Notes: generated by a model from the sequence alone, not told the origin. A stretch of DNA of 17,728 bases from an uncultured Rhizobiaceae group bacterium (GCA_938009335.1 CALLHT010000282.1:1-17728); one strand, 5' to 3'; shown: positions 1-8,264, numbered from the stretch's first letter. Made by a program: numbers and translations.

Positions 1-2484
1 GAGATGGAGCGCATCGGCTTCCTTCTTGCTTTGTCTTTTACGTTTCTTGGTCTAGTCGTCGCGAACGGCCTTTTCAAACTCTACATCAACACCTTTAAGG
101 GCCGCATGGGCGAACGCATTTTGCGCCGTATGCGCTATGAACTGTTTGATCGTGTTTTAAGGTATCCGCTTTCGCGGTTCCGCCGCACGAAAGCGTCTGA
201 AATCGCAACGATGATTAAAGACGAAGTGGAGCCAATGGGCGAATTCATCGGTGATGCCTTCACCCAGCCGCTGTTTCTTGGTGGACAAGCGCTTGTAGCA
301 CTTTTGTTTATCTTCCTTCAGAACGTATGGCTTGGGTGTGCAACCATGGTTGTAATCGCTTTCCAGGCTTGGCTTATTCCGGTTCTGCGTCGCCGATTGA
401 TTGAACTAGGCAAACAACGCCAAATCGCGGCAAGAGAGCTCGCTGGCCGATTGGGCGAAGTGGTTGAAGGCATCCAGGATGCTCATACAAATGACACGAC
501 CAATCATGAGCGTGCCGAAATCACGAGCATCCTTGGAAAACTGTTTTTCATTCGATTTGAACTTTACCAGCGAAAATTCAGCGTCAAGTTTATCAATAAC
601 CTGCTGATCCAGTTCCTTTCATTCTTCTTTTATGCGGTTGGCGGATATCTGGCCATTGTTGGTACTCTTGATATCGGCCAGCTTATCGGTGTGATCGTTG
701 CATATAAGGACCTGCCCGGCCCCGTTCGCGGCTTGATCGACCATGACCAGAAGCGTTTGATCGTTGAAACGCGGTACGGACAAATCATCGAGCAGTTTGC
801 CGCTGACGACCTGACGGACCCTGCCCTGCAACGGGTTCCGGACGGGCCTGTTCCACATATCACGCAAGGCTACGACATATCCCGACTTTCAGTGATTGAT
901 GACACCGGATCTCAACTGATTGAAACAGCGACAGCCCGCATTGGCGTGCATGAGAAAATTGCGGTCGTTGGAAATTTTGGCGGCGGCGCGACCAATTTTA
1001 CGGAAGTGCTGGCCGGGGTTACATATCCCTCGGGAGGTAAAGTTCAGCTCGATGGGACTGATATCGATCAACAGCCCGCTTACTTAAAGGGCCGCCGTAT
1101 CGCTTACCTTGATGGCAGTACCTACTTTCCGCAAGGGTCGATCTTAGATGTTTTAACCTACGTTCTGAAGAACCAGCCTGTTGAGGAACCTGATATCTCT
1201 GAGGCAGAGGAAAAACGCCGTTTGTTCAACAAACTGGAAACTCAACGCGCGGCAAACTTCGAACTTGATTTCGAGGCACAATGGCTGGATTATCGTCGCC
1301 TAGGCCTTGATGACAAAGAAGCACTGATTGGTGAGATTCGATCGATTTTGGATTCACTGGGAATGGAATTCGACATCCGCGCCCTTGGTCTACGTGGCAG
1401 TCTTGATAAAGAAAAGTTCCCAAATCTTGCTGAAAATATTCTGGAAGCCAGAAAGCGGTTTCGTTCACGAATTGAAGACATGGGTTTCTCCGAATTTGTC
1501 GAAACATTCGACCCGGAAAAATACAATGATCAAGCAAGCATCGGTGAGAACCTGCTCTTTGGCACTGCGATAGACGAAAAGTTTCGACCTGAGCTTCTTC
1601 CCCAAAACGAACTTGTTTTGGACGCATTGCGGGATGAAGGCTTAGAAGAAGACCTTTTCGTCATGGGCAAACAAGTCGCGCACGAAACGCTGGAACTGTT
1701 TGGTGACCTTGATCTGGCGGACCCGTTCTTTGACCAGTTGACCTATATGAATGCTGACGATTTGCCAGAATACCGCGCCACCCTATCGCGCATTGGTGAC
1801 AAGCCAATTGCAGAAATAGCAAAGGATGATCGACTTCGGATTATGCGCCTGCCCTTCGCTTATATCGAAGAGCAAAACCGCTTGGGTCTTCTAACAGAAG
1901 AGCTCAAAACAAAACTACTTGCCGGACGGAAGAAAATTTATCAACTGCTCGAAGATTTGCCCGGGGAAAGTCCAATCGACTTCTACGACCCTGAAAAGTA
2001 CAATTTCGCGTCTTCAATTCAGGATAACGTGCTATTGGGTCGTGTTTCCAGCAGCGTTGCAGAAGGCAGCGAACGCGTATCGCTCGCTATTGGCGCGCTT
2101 CTCGACGAGATGGATTTGACCGATGACATGTTCCGGATTGGGCTGGAATTTAACATTGGTTCCGGCGGAAAGCGCTTGAACGAAAGCCAGCGTCAGAAAC
2201 TACACCTTGCCAGAGCTTTACTGAAACGTCCGGACATTATTATCGTCAATCAGGGCATGAACAGCCTAGGCGGACGCGAGCAAGAAAACATAATTCAGAC
2301 CGTTTTGGACTATTCTAACGATGAAGAACGGCATCCGTTCGGCGTGATATGGGCGCCAATAAATCAGGCGTTTGCCTCATATTTTGACAGAACAATCGTA
2401 TTCAATGATGGAGAACTGGTATCTGACGGACCGACCGAAGAGATTATGGCAAATGATGTTCATTATGCCCAATTGGTCGTGTAA
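1..2484 (+). CDS. ABC-exporter-like permease/NBD protein with degenerate ATPase motifs (5' partial)
   Basis: The reading frame is open to the left edge and the first transmembrane helix of an ABC exporter fold is missing, so the true start lies outside the window. Residue 1 here is the ATG at 4. Hydrophobic spans lie near 6-27, 88-106, 108-126, 197-218 and 222-240, with an exporter-like cytoplasmic loop between them. The nucleotide-binding domain starts near 290. The Walker A position is GNFGGGAT (323-330) with Ala for Lys; the Q-loop Gln is D370; the signature LSGGQ reads LNESQ (725-729); Walker B ends in VNQ (748-750) instead of DE; the H-loop His is P785. About 340 residues separate Q-loop and signature, against roughly 60 normally, and include two copies of a DPEKYN...SI segment (503-520 and 662-679). 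The family link is firm; loss of ATPase activity is inferred. Substrate unknown. Probably co-transcribed with the next two genes. Confidence 0.85.
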   Translation, partial: EMERIGFLLALSFTFLGLVVANGLFKLYINTFKGRMGERILRRMRYELFDRVLRYPLSRFRRTKASEIATMIKDEVEPMGEFIGDAFTQPLFLGGQALVALLFIFLQNVWLGCATMVVIAFQAWLIPVLRRRLIELGKQRQIAARELAGRLGEVVEGIQDAHTNDTTNHERAEITSILGKLFFIRFELYQRKFSVKFINNLLIQFLSFFFYAVGGYLAIVGTLDIGQLIGVIVAYKDLPGPVRGLIDHDQKRLIVETRYGQIIEQFAADDLTDPALQRVPDGPVPHITQGYDISRLSVIDDTGSQLIETATARIGVHEKIAVVGNFGGGATNFTEVLAGVTYPSGGKVQLDGTDIDQQPAYLKGRRIAYLDGSTYFPQGSILDVLTYVLKNQPVEEPDISEAEEKRRLFNKLETQRAANFELDFEAQWLDYRRLGLDDKEALIGEIRSILDSLGMEFDIRALGLRGSLDKEKFPNLAENILEARKRFRSRIEDMGFSEFVETFDPEKYNDQASIGENLLFGTAIDEKFRPELLPQNELVLDALRDEGLEEDLFVMGKQVAHETLELFGDLDLADPFFDQLTYMNADDLPEYRATLSRIGDKPIAEIAKDDRLRIMRLPFAYIEEQNRLGLLTEELKTKLLAGRKKIYQLLEDLPGESPIDFYDPEKYNFASSIQDNVLLGRVSSSVAEGSERVSLAIGALLDEMDLTDDMFRIGLEFNIGSGGKRLNESQRQKLHLARALLKRPDIIIVNQGMNSLGGREQENIIQTVLDYSNDEERHPFGVIWAPINQAFASYFDRTIVFNDGELVSDGPTEEIMANDVHYAQLVV

Positions 2485-2519
2485 GCTTAGATTGCCGCGT
2501 TTGGAAAGGAAGACTGATC

Positions 2520-2990
2520 ATGGCGACGTTATCTGAAGAAGTGGAACTTCTACGAAAGATTCCATTGTTTGCTGCCATTGACCCGGCCAAGCTAAAACTT
2601 CTGGCGTTTGCGTCTGACCGGAAAAATTATTCCGATGGGCAGGAACTCTTCAAGCAAGGCGATTTTGGAGACGCAGCTTATGTGGTCGTCGAAGGTCTTG
2701 CGGACATCGTGGTAGAGACAGATGCGGGCGAAGTGACCGTTGCTCAACTTGGGCATAATGAATTTATCGGTGAAATTTCGATTTTGTGTGATGTACCCAG
2801 AACTGCAACAGTTCGTGCGAATGGCGATTTGAAAACCTTGAAGATCAAGAAAGAGCACTTTTTGGGGATTATTTCTCAAGTGCCTGATCTGGGGATCGAG
2901 GTCATGCGCGAATTGGCGTCTCGCCTATCTACCACGACCGCAGAATTGAGTGACGCCAAAAGAGAATTGCAGATAGCAAGAGCTTCTTAG
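2520..2990 (+). CDS. Cyclic-nucleotide-binding domain protein (Crp/PKA-R-like), stand-alone
   Basis: A 156-residue protein made almost entirely of one cyclic-nucleotide-binding beta-roll (about residues 12-125), followed by a short helical tail (about 126-156). The phosphate-binding cassette is recognisable: G84-E85 and, after a short helix, P93-R94-T95-A96-T97, where the Arg normally pairs with the cyclic phosphate. There is no helix-turn-helix, kinase or channel domain, so it is not a Crp-type transcription factor; it probably acts as a ligand-responsive partner subunit. A good ribosome-binding site (GGAAAGGA) lies upstream of the ATG. It starts 35 bp after the ABC gene and ends 34 bp before the MBL-fold gene, so the three are likely one transcript. 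Whether it binds cAMP, cGMP or another ligand cannot be read from the sequence. Confidence 0.9.
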   Translation: MATLSEEVELLRKIPLFAAIDPAKLKLLAFASDRKNYSDGQELFKQGDFGDAAYVVVEGLADIVVETDAGEVTVAQLGHNEFIGEISILCDVPRTATVRANGDLKTLKIKKEHFLGIISQVPDLGIEVMRELASRLSTTTAELSDAKRELQIARAS

Positions 2991-3024
2991 GCGATCAAAA
3001 CAAGACCCAAATCCACAAAACACG

Positions 3025-3873
3025 ATGTCAAACAAAAACAAAATAGAGCCAATGGAAATTACCTTCTGGGGAACGCGTGGAACCCTACCCGCACCCGGAC
3101 CGCAATTTTCACAAGCTGGCGGCAACACAAACTGTACCGAACTCACCATCGGTGAGCATACTATCGTGTTTGATGCTGGAACCGGGGTGCGCGAACTTGG
3201 AAGCCAATTAGCAGCTGAGCGACCAAACCAGAAGGTGCACCTTTTACTCACCCATGCACACTACGATCATGTGGAAGGCGTCCCGTTCTTTGCTCCATTT
3301 TTCATTCCCGGCACACAAGTAAAAGTATGTTGCGGTGATCTTGATGGAAGCAACAGCACGGAAGATACGGTTCTTGATCTAATGCGGAGGCCTTATTTTC
3401 CGGTTGGGCCCAGCGTCTTTACCGCCGATGTTGAGTATGTCGACCTAAAAGCAAATGAAACTTTTAAAATCGGCGACGAGATTGAGGTTATCACGCTGCC
3501 ATTAAATCATCCGGGCGGCGCAACCGGCTATCGCATCAACTATTCAGGTAAGTCTTTTGCCTGCGTTACAGATACAGAACATGTGGTTGGCGAGCATGAT
3601 CAGTCCATCGTCGATTTCATTCAGGACGTTGATGCCTTTTTCTATGATTGCAGCCTCACGGACGAAGAATATCCGGACTTTGCAGGTTACGGGCATTCGA
3701 CTTACGAAGAAGGGTTGCGACTTCAAAAACTTGCCAATGCCGGGATGCTAATCGCATTTCATCATATGCCGTTCAGAACCGACGAAGAGCTGAACAAGAT
3801 TGAGGCTGATATGCTCAAGTCCGACAATCCTGCCAATATGATCGCGCGCGAAGGATATTCTTTCACTTTGTGA
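3025..3873 (+). CDS. MBL-fold metallo-hydrolase
   Basis: A 282-residue metallo-beta-lactamase-fold enzyme. The metal ligands are visible: H77-x-H79-x-D81-H82, H162 in NHPGG, D183 in a TDTEH motif, and H224 or the H246-H247 pair for the last site. The N-terminus has the GTRGT / GGNTNC signature (17-37) of the PhnP / RNase Z-like branch (Lactamase_B_2 type), whose members are mostly phosphodiesterases. No signal peptide is present, so it should be cytosolic. An in-frame ATG at 3052, immediately before the conserved ITFWGTRG strand, is an alternative start; neither has a strong ribosome-binding site. It is the third gene of the ABC / cNMP-binding block. Hydrolysis of a cyclic nucleotide or another phosphodiester is a reasonable guess given the neighbour, but it is not shown by the sequence. 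Confidence 0.88.
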   Translation: MSNKNKIEPMEITFWGTRGTLPAPGPQFSQAGGNTNCTELTIGEHTIVFDAGTGVRELGSQLAAERPNQKVHLLLTHAHYDHVEGVPFFAPFFIPGTQVKVCCGDLDGSNSTEDTVLDLMRRPYFPVGPSVFTADVEYVDLKANETFKIGDEIEVITLPLNHPGGATGYRINYSGKSFACVTDTEHVVGEHDQSIVDFIQDVDAFFYDCSLTDEEYPDFAGYGHSTYEEGLRLQKLANAGMLIAFHHMPFRTDEELNKIEADMLKSDNPANMIAREGYSFTL

Positions 3874-3883
3874 TTTTCCAACC

Positions 3884-3909
3884 CCTTGAAACCTTCTCTC
3901 ATTTCAAGG
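3884..3909 (+). terminator. Candidate terminator hairpin after the MBL gene
   Basis: A perfect 8-bp inverted repeat, CCTTGAAA / TTTCAAGG, with a 10-nt loop, begins 10 nt after the MBL-hydrolase stop codon. No T-tract follows directly; a run of seven T starts at 3931. Position suggests the end of the ABC-cNMP-MBL transcript, but it may only be a processing or stability hairpin. Confidence 0.35.
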
Positions 3910-4019
3910 CGTTACTTTCGTATGACTAGATTTTTTTCTTCCGAATCGGGTTGCAAGGAACGCTGCGCGCGCTACCTAGCTAAGAGTTCGGAATACCAAA
4001 CAGGCAAAACTATATTTTC

Positions 4020-5342
4020 ATGAAAATCGCAATTATTGGCTCAGGAATATCCGGAAACGCGGCAGCTTGGGCGCTCTCAACTTCTCACGACGTCACGATT
4101 TACGAAAAACGCGATCGTCTTGGAGGGCATTCTGCTACGGTGGAAATCCCGTTCAAGGGTGAGATGGTCCCTGTTGATACCGGGTTTATCGTCTATAACG
4201 AGCAAAATTACCCGCTGTTGACCAGACTTTTTGACCACCTGGAAGTCGAAACAAAGCCTTCGGATATGGCTTTTTCTGTGTCTCTAGATAATGGCAAACT
4301 GGAATGGTGTGGAACCAAGCTGAAAGGTGTATTTGCTCAACCAATGAACCTGTTTTCTCCCGGGTTTTTGAAAATGCTGCGGGATATTTTCCGTTTCAAC
4401 GAGCGCGCCCGTAAGGACCTCCAGAGCGGCGCGCTTTGTGGTTTGACCCTGGATGATTATCTCGATAAATCCGGTTTTTCCCAACGCCTGAAGAACGATT
4501 ATCTCGTGCCCATGACGTCGGCAATTTGGTCTACGCCCTCCTCCAAAATGTTGGAGTTTCCTGCCGAAAGCCTGATCCAGTTTATGAAAAATCATTCTCT
4601 CATCCAGAAAGAGAGACCAAACTGGCGAACCGTGACCGGCGGCAGCAAGGAATATGTCAAGAAGCTTGCAGCGGCAACGGATGCAGTGACAAGACTCTCT
4701 TCAGAAGTTATTTCCGTTGAAAGAACGGGCGGTGGGCAGATTGCAGTCACAGACGTCAACGGACATACGGAGCTATTTGACCAAGTTGTCATGGCTTCGC
4801 ATTCTGATCAGTCTCTTGCCGTGCTTGCGAACCCTACACAGGCTGAGCGCGAAATATTGGGCAATATCGAATACACCAAAAACGATGTGTGGCTGCATCG
4901 CGACTCCGCACTTATGCCAAAACGGCGCAATGCGTGGGCAGCTTGGAATTACATTGGCAGCAAGCGCGCCGAAGATGATCGTGACGTTTCCGTTACATAT
5001 TGGATGAATCGATTACAGGGAATACGCGAAGATTGCCCACTCTTTGTTACGCTAAATCCACTGTCGGAACCTAATCCGGAATTGGTTCTCGATCGCTACA
5101 CTTATGCGCACCCGTTGTTTGACGCTAAAGCAATTGAAGCGCAGAAGCGCATACCGGAAATTCAAGGTTCAGATGGCATCTGGTATTGCGGTGCCTGGTG
5201 TGGGTATGGTTTCCATGAAGACGGTTTGCGCTCTGGCCTTGAGGTGGCAACGGCAATGGGCGTTTGCCTTCCTTGGGATCAGCTCACAATTTCCGGGCCA
5301 AAACCAATGCCGGAACCTTCGTTTGTCGAGGCGGCTGAGTAG
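4020..5342 (+). CDS. FAD-dependent amine-oxidase-like oxidoreductase (COG2907 type)
   Basis: A 440-residue flavoprotein. The N-terminal dinucleotide-binding fold shows GxGxxG (G7, G9, G12), the acidic E29 at the end of beta-2, and the R33-x-G-G-H37 motif typical of amine-oxidase-family FAD enzymes, then VDTGF (52-56). The C-terminus has the second FAD motif around GAWCGYGFHEDGLRSG (about 392-407). No signal peptide. The ATG at 4020 places the FAD motif at the very N-terminus, as expected, although the ribosome-binding site is weak. It is followed after 7 nt by a DUF1365 gene and then a cyclopropane-synthase-family gene, a recurring trio in bacteria. Plant cyclopropane synthases carry a fused N-terminal FAD oxidase domain, which supports a joint role in modifying unsaturated acyl chains. 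The reaction is unknown; oxidation of a modified lipid is an inference. Confidence 0.88.
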   Translation: MKIAIIGSGISGNAAAWALSTSHDVTIYEKRDRLGGHSATVEIPFKGEMVPVDTGFIVYNEQNYPLLTRLFDHLEVETKPSDMAFSVSLDNGKLEWCGTKLKGVFAQPMNLFSPGFLKMLRDIFRFNERARKDLQSGALCGLTLDDYLDKSGFSQRLKNDYLVPMTSAIWSTPSSKMLEFPAESLIQFMKNHSLIQKERPNWRTVTGGSKEYVKKLAAATDAVTRLSSEVISVERTGGGQIAVTDVNGHTELFDQVVMASHSDQSLAVLANPTQAEREILGNIEYTKNDVWLHRDSALMPKRRNAWAAWNYIGSKRAEDDRDVSVTYWMNRLQGIREDCPLFVTLNPLSEPNPELVLDRYTYAHPLFDAKAIEAQKRIPEIQGSDGIWYCGAWCGYGFHEDGLRSGLEVATAMGVCLPWDQLTISGPKPMPEPSFVEAAE

Positions 5343-5349
5343 GCTCACG

Positions 5350-6180
5350 ATGTCAGCACCTCAACCTCATAAAGCCCATGAGAATACCAGCCCTCTGTCG
5401 CTTTACTTTGGCAAGGTCATGCATGCACGGCTGAAGCCAAAACTGCATCGGTTTTCATACAATATTTTTTCACTTGTTATAGACATCGACGCATTGAACG
5501 ACGCAGATCGAGCAAGTGCGCTTTTTTCCGTAAACAAAGGAAATGTCGTATCGTTTCATGAAAAAGACCACGGAAAACGCGATGGCTCTTCATTGAGGCG
5601 GCATATTGACGGATTGCTCCACGAAGGCGGTTTGCCAAAAGCAGATAAGATCACGCTTTGGTGCAACCCGAGAGTGTTTGGCTATACGTTCAATCCCCTA
5701 TCGGTGTACTTTTGCTATGATGCGCAAGGGGATGTGTTTGCGCTTGTGTATCAGGTTCACAACACTTTCGGTCAATCACACTCCTACGTTGCCGGCATTG
5801 AAGGTGACACGCAAGCGAATGGATCGATACGCCAGTCGGCAGATAAACGGTTTTACGTATCGCCGTTTCTCGACATGGATTTGCGTTACAATTTCCGCAT
5901 TAATCCGCCTGATGAAAACTTGCGGATCCGAATTTTGGAGCAGGATCAAGACGGTCCGATCCTTTCCGCAACATTTTCTGGACATAAAAAACGTCCAAAC
6001 TTCAGGAATCTTTTGCTTGGCATCCTTAAAACAGCTGGTTTAACATGGAAAATAACGGCTGGGATCCATTATGAAGCCATGCTTCTGTGGTTCAAAGGTG
6101 TTTCGATACGCCCAAGACCTGCTCCACCCGTTGCGAGTAGTCAGGTGCAGCAAGGCAGAAGCTTATTTCTGGGGGAGTAA
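5350..6180 (+). CDS. DUF1365 family protein
   Basis: A 276-residue protein of the DUF1365 family (PF07103, COG3496). Recognisable blocks are the N-terminal LYFGKVMHARLKPKLHRFSY region (18-37), NPRVFGYTFNPLSVYFCYD (106-124), VHNTFGQSHSY (136-146) and KRFYVSPFLDMD (166-177). The open frame extends upstream to 5104, overlapping the FAD gene, but the family N-terminus starts at the ATG at 5350, which has GAGTAGG six nt upstream. It lies 7 nt after the FAD gene and about 35 nt before the methyltransferase, so the three should be co-transcribed. The biochemical function is not known to me; family members almost always sit beside cyclopropane-synthase-like enzymes, so a role in handling or modifying acyl lipids is likely. 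No clear transmembrane segment is seen. Confidence 0.88.
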   Translation: MSAPQPHKAHENTSPLSLYFGKVMHARLKPKLHRFSYNIFSLVIDIDALNDADRASALFSVNKGNVVSFHEKDHGKRDGSSLRRHIDGLLHEGGLPKADKITLWCNPRVFGYTFNPLSVYFCYDAQGDVFALVYQVHNTFGQSHSYVAGIEGDTQANGSIRQSADKRFYVSPFLDMDLRYNFRINPPDENLRIRILEQDQDGPILSATFSGHKKRPNFRNLLLGILKTAGLTWKITAGIHYEAMLLWFKGVSIRPRPAPPVASSQVQQGRSLFLGE

Positions 6181-6215
6181 CCGCATTTAGCGGCGAAGTG
6201 AGTACAGGTGAGAGA

Positions 6216-7475
6216 ATGACGCATAACGCGGATATTGGAGATTTTTCCTCCGCGATACCTACGGTTGTTACGCGGGAGAATTTCAAAAACTTTGCTTCGA
6301 ATATGCCTTTGGTTAGCAGGAAGGTATTTCAACTTCTTTTGCGAATTCAAACGGGAAGCCTAACGGTCAAACTGCCTTACGGCAAAATCATCCAGCTTGA
6401 TTCAGGAAACCCCGGCCCTTCAGCAAAACTGGTTTTGGCCAATTGGAACCTGCCAAAGCGCGTGGCTTTTGGTGGAACAATTGGTGTTGCAGAGAGCTAT
6501 ATGGACAATGATTGGGACAGCCCCAATGTTGCGGAAACGCTGGAGTTTTTTCTGGCAAACCGGAATATATACAACGACTTGGCAAGCCAGAGCGTCGTGA
6601 TCAATTTTATTGAATCTATCCGTCATTGGTTTAACCGCAACACCAAGTCTGGATCAAAGAAGAACATTTCTGCCCACTATGATCTCGGTAACGATTTCTA
6701 CAGTCTCTGGTTGGATCCCAGTATGACATATTCTTCTGCGATTTATGAGGACGGGGCAAATTCTCTGGAGCGCGCGCAGCACGACAAATATGCGTCCCTA
6801 GCCTCACGCATGGGCATTACAAAGGACAGCCACGTCTTAGAAATCGGCTGCGGCTGGGGCGGCTTTGCAGAATATGTCGGCAAAGAAATTGGCGCGAGGG
6901 TTACGGGGCTAACGATATCTCGTGAGCAACTGGAATTTGCTCAAAACCGGATTAAGAATGCAGGTCTTGACGACCGCATTGAGCTCAAATTTCAGGATTA
7001 CCGTGACGAAACAGGCCAATATGATAAAATTGCATCTATCGAAATGTTTGAGGCGGTTGGCGAGCAATATTGGCCAGCGTATTTCGGGAAAATCAAAGAG
7101 TGCCTGAAACCGGGCGGAACTGCCGGCCTGCAGATCATAACAATCGACAATGATCAGTTTGAAACCTACCGCAGACGGCCAGACTTCATTCAAAGATACA
7201 TTTTTCCCGGTGGCATGCTGCCCTCACCCAACGCGCTCAAAGCTGTTACCATCGAGCATGGCTTGACTCTCGATCAGGAGCGTATTTTCCCGCAAGACTA
7301 TGCGAGAACATTGCGAGAGTGGTGCGCCACGTTCCAAGAAAAATGGGACGAAGTGAAAGCGCTTGGGTTTGATGACCGTTTCAAACGGATGTGGGAATTT
7401 TATCTCTACTACTGTGAGGCAGGCTTTAAATCAGAAGGCATCGATGTGCGCCAGATGTTTTACAAACACAGCTGA
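6216..7475 (+). CDS. Cyclopropane-fatty-acyl-phospholipid synthase family SAM methyltransferase
   Basis: A 419-residue SAM-dependent enzyme of the CmaS family (PF02353). Visible motifs: HYDLGNDFY (154-162), the SAM loop EIGCGWGG (209-216), IEMFEAVG (275-282) and the C-terminal YYCEAGF (398-404). By comparison with E. coli Cfa, active-site E239, Y317 and C354 are kept (E279, Y362, C400), but C139 is Ser (S174) and the bicarbonate-binding H266 is Ile (I308). The enzyme may therefore methylate or methylenate double bonds of phospholipid acyl chains without ring closure, as in the branched and furan fatty-acid pathways; this is inference. I chose the ATG at 6216, which has AGGTGAG upstream, over an in-frame GTG at 6198. 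It is third in the FAD-DUF1365 operon and ends 12 bp from the convergent dehydrogenase. Confidence 0.92.
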   Translation: MTHNADIGDFSSAIPTVVTRENFKNFASNMPLVSRKVFQLLLRIQTGSLTVKLPYGKIIQLDSGNPGPSAKLVLANWNLPKRVAFGGTIGVAESYMDNDWDSPNVAETLEFFLANRNIYNDLASQSVVINFIESIRHWFNRNTKSGSKKNISAHYDLGNDFYSLWLDPSMTYSSAIYEDGANSLERAQHDKYASLASRMGITKDSHVLEIGCGWGGFAEYVGKEIGARVTGLTISREQLEFAQNRIKNAGLDDRIELKFQDYRDETGQYDKIASIEMFEAVGEQYWPAYFGKIKECLKPGGTAGLQIITIDNDQFETYRRRPDFIQRYIFPGGMLPSPNALKAVTIEHGLTLDQERIFPQDYARTLREWCATFQEKWDEVKALGFDDRFKRMWEFYLYYCEAGFKSEGIDVRQMFYKHS

Positions 7476-7487
7476 CGCTACTTGTGT

Positions 7488-8264
7488 TTATCCGCCCGTA
7501 AACTTGCGAACCATCCAGAAGTAAACCGGATAACACCAGATGTTCACAAATTTGAGCATGTAAATAAACCGTTTCGGGAAGATGATTTCAAATCGGTTGG
7601 TCTTCATTCCAGAGACAACGCGTTGTGCGGCCTCATCCACATCCATCAGAAATGGCATTGGAAAATCATTCTTCTTGGTCAAAGGCGTATCGATGAAGCC
7701 CGGGCAGATAACCTGGATTTTTATGTTCATCTTGTCGAAATCGAATTTCAGACTTTCGCACATGTTGATCAGACCTGCCTTCGATATTCCGTAAGCCGCA
7801 TTTTTCGGAAGACCACCGTACCCTGCAACCGAAGAAACAATGGCGACTTGCCCCTGGCCCGCTTCTTTCATCGCTTCAACAGCGGGCGCCATGCCGTTTA
7901 AAACACCGTTCACATTAACATTGATTGTAAAGTCGAAGTCTTCAAGATTGATCGCCTTGCCTCGCACAGGCCTGAATGTGCCAGCGTTTAATATGCAGGC
8001 AGCAATTGCACCTTCAGCGGCAACGATTGTATCGACAGCTTTCCGATTGGCTTTCCGGTCTGTCACATCCAAAGGCAAGGCAATTATCTTCCCACTGCCA
8101 TAGCTGCCACTGGCCAACACATCCAGCTTATCTTTCGAACGCGCTGACGCATAAACTGTGAAACCTTCCGTTGCGAATGCTTCAGCCACGGATTTCCCGA
8201 TTCCCTCGCTTGCCCCCGTAATCCAGATGGCACCGTCCTTGGGAGAGGCTGAAAAGGTAGACAT
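7488..8264 (-). CDS. Short-chain dehydrogenase/reductase (SDR)
   Basis: A 258-residue classical SDR with the cofactor motif TGASEGIG (16-23), the NAG strand motif (93-95), catalytic S145, and Y158-x-x-x-K162. The Arg at position 42 (ARSKDK) hints at NADP(H) preference. The extreme C-terminus (about 231-252) is aromatic and basic, with FIYMLKF and YFWMVRKF, and could be a membrane-contacting segment, which would fit a lipid substrate. It has AAGGA about 9 nt before the ATG. It converges on the cyclopropane-synthase-like gene with only 12 bp between stops and is divergent from cysK. An SDR also occurs in the singlet-oxygen-responsive cluster of Rhodobacter sphaeroides that holds a cyclopropane-synthase-like gene, so it may act on the same lipids. 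The substrate cannot be deduced. Confidence 0.9.
   Translation of the reverse strand: MSTFSASPKDGAIWITGASEGIGKSVAEAFATEGFTVYASARSKDKLDVLASGSYGSGKIIALPLDVTDRKANRKAVDTIVAAEGAIAACILNAGTFRPVRGKAINLEDFDFTINVNVNGVLNGMAPAVEAMKEAGQGQVAIVSSVAGYGGLPKNAAYGISKAGLINMCESLKFDFDKMNIKIQVICPGFIDTPLTKKNDFPMPFLMDVDEAAQRVVSGMKTNRFEIIFPKRFIYMLKFVNIWCYPVYFWMVRKFTGG

Noticed and set aside
3957..3961. GGAAC upstream of the FAD gene as a general stress (EcfG) -35 box
   Set aside because: No GTT follows at 16-17 bp, and the spacing to the nearest GTT is about 24 bp.
5104..5349. N-terminal extension of the DUF1365 frame overlapping the FAD gene
   Set aside because: The overlap lies in the conserved C-terminal FAD motif of the upstream gene, and the DUF1365 family begins at the ATG at 5350.
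7482..7901. 139-residue plus-strand frame opposite the SDR gene
   Set aside because: The SDR on the minus strand has a full set of family motifs; this frame has none and would overlap it completely.
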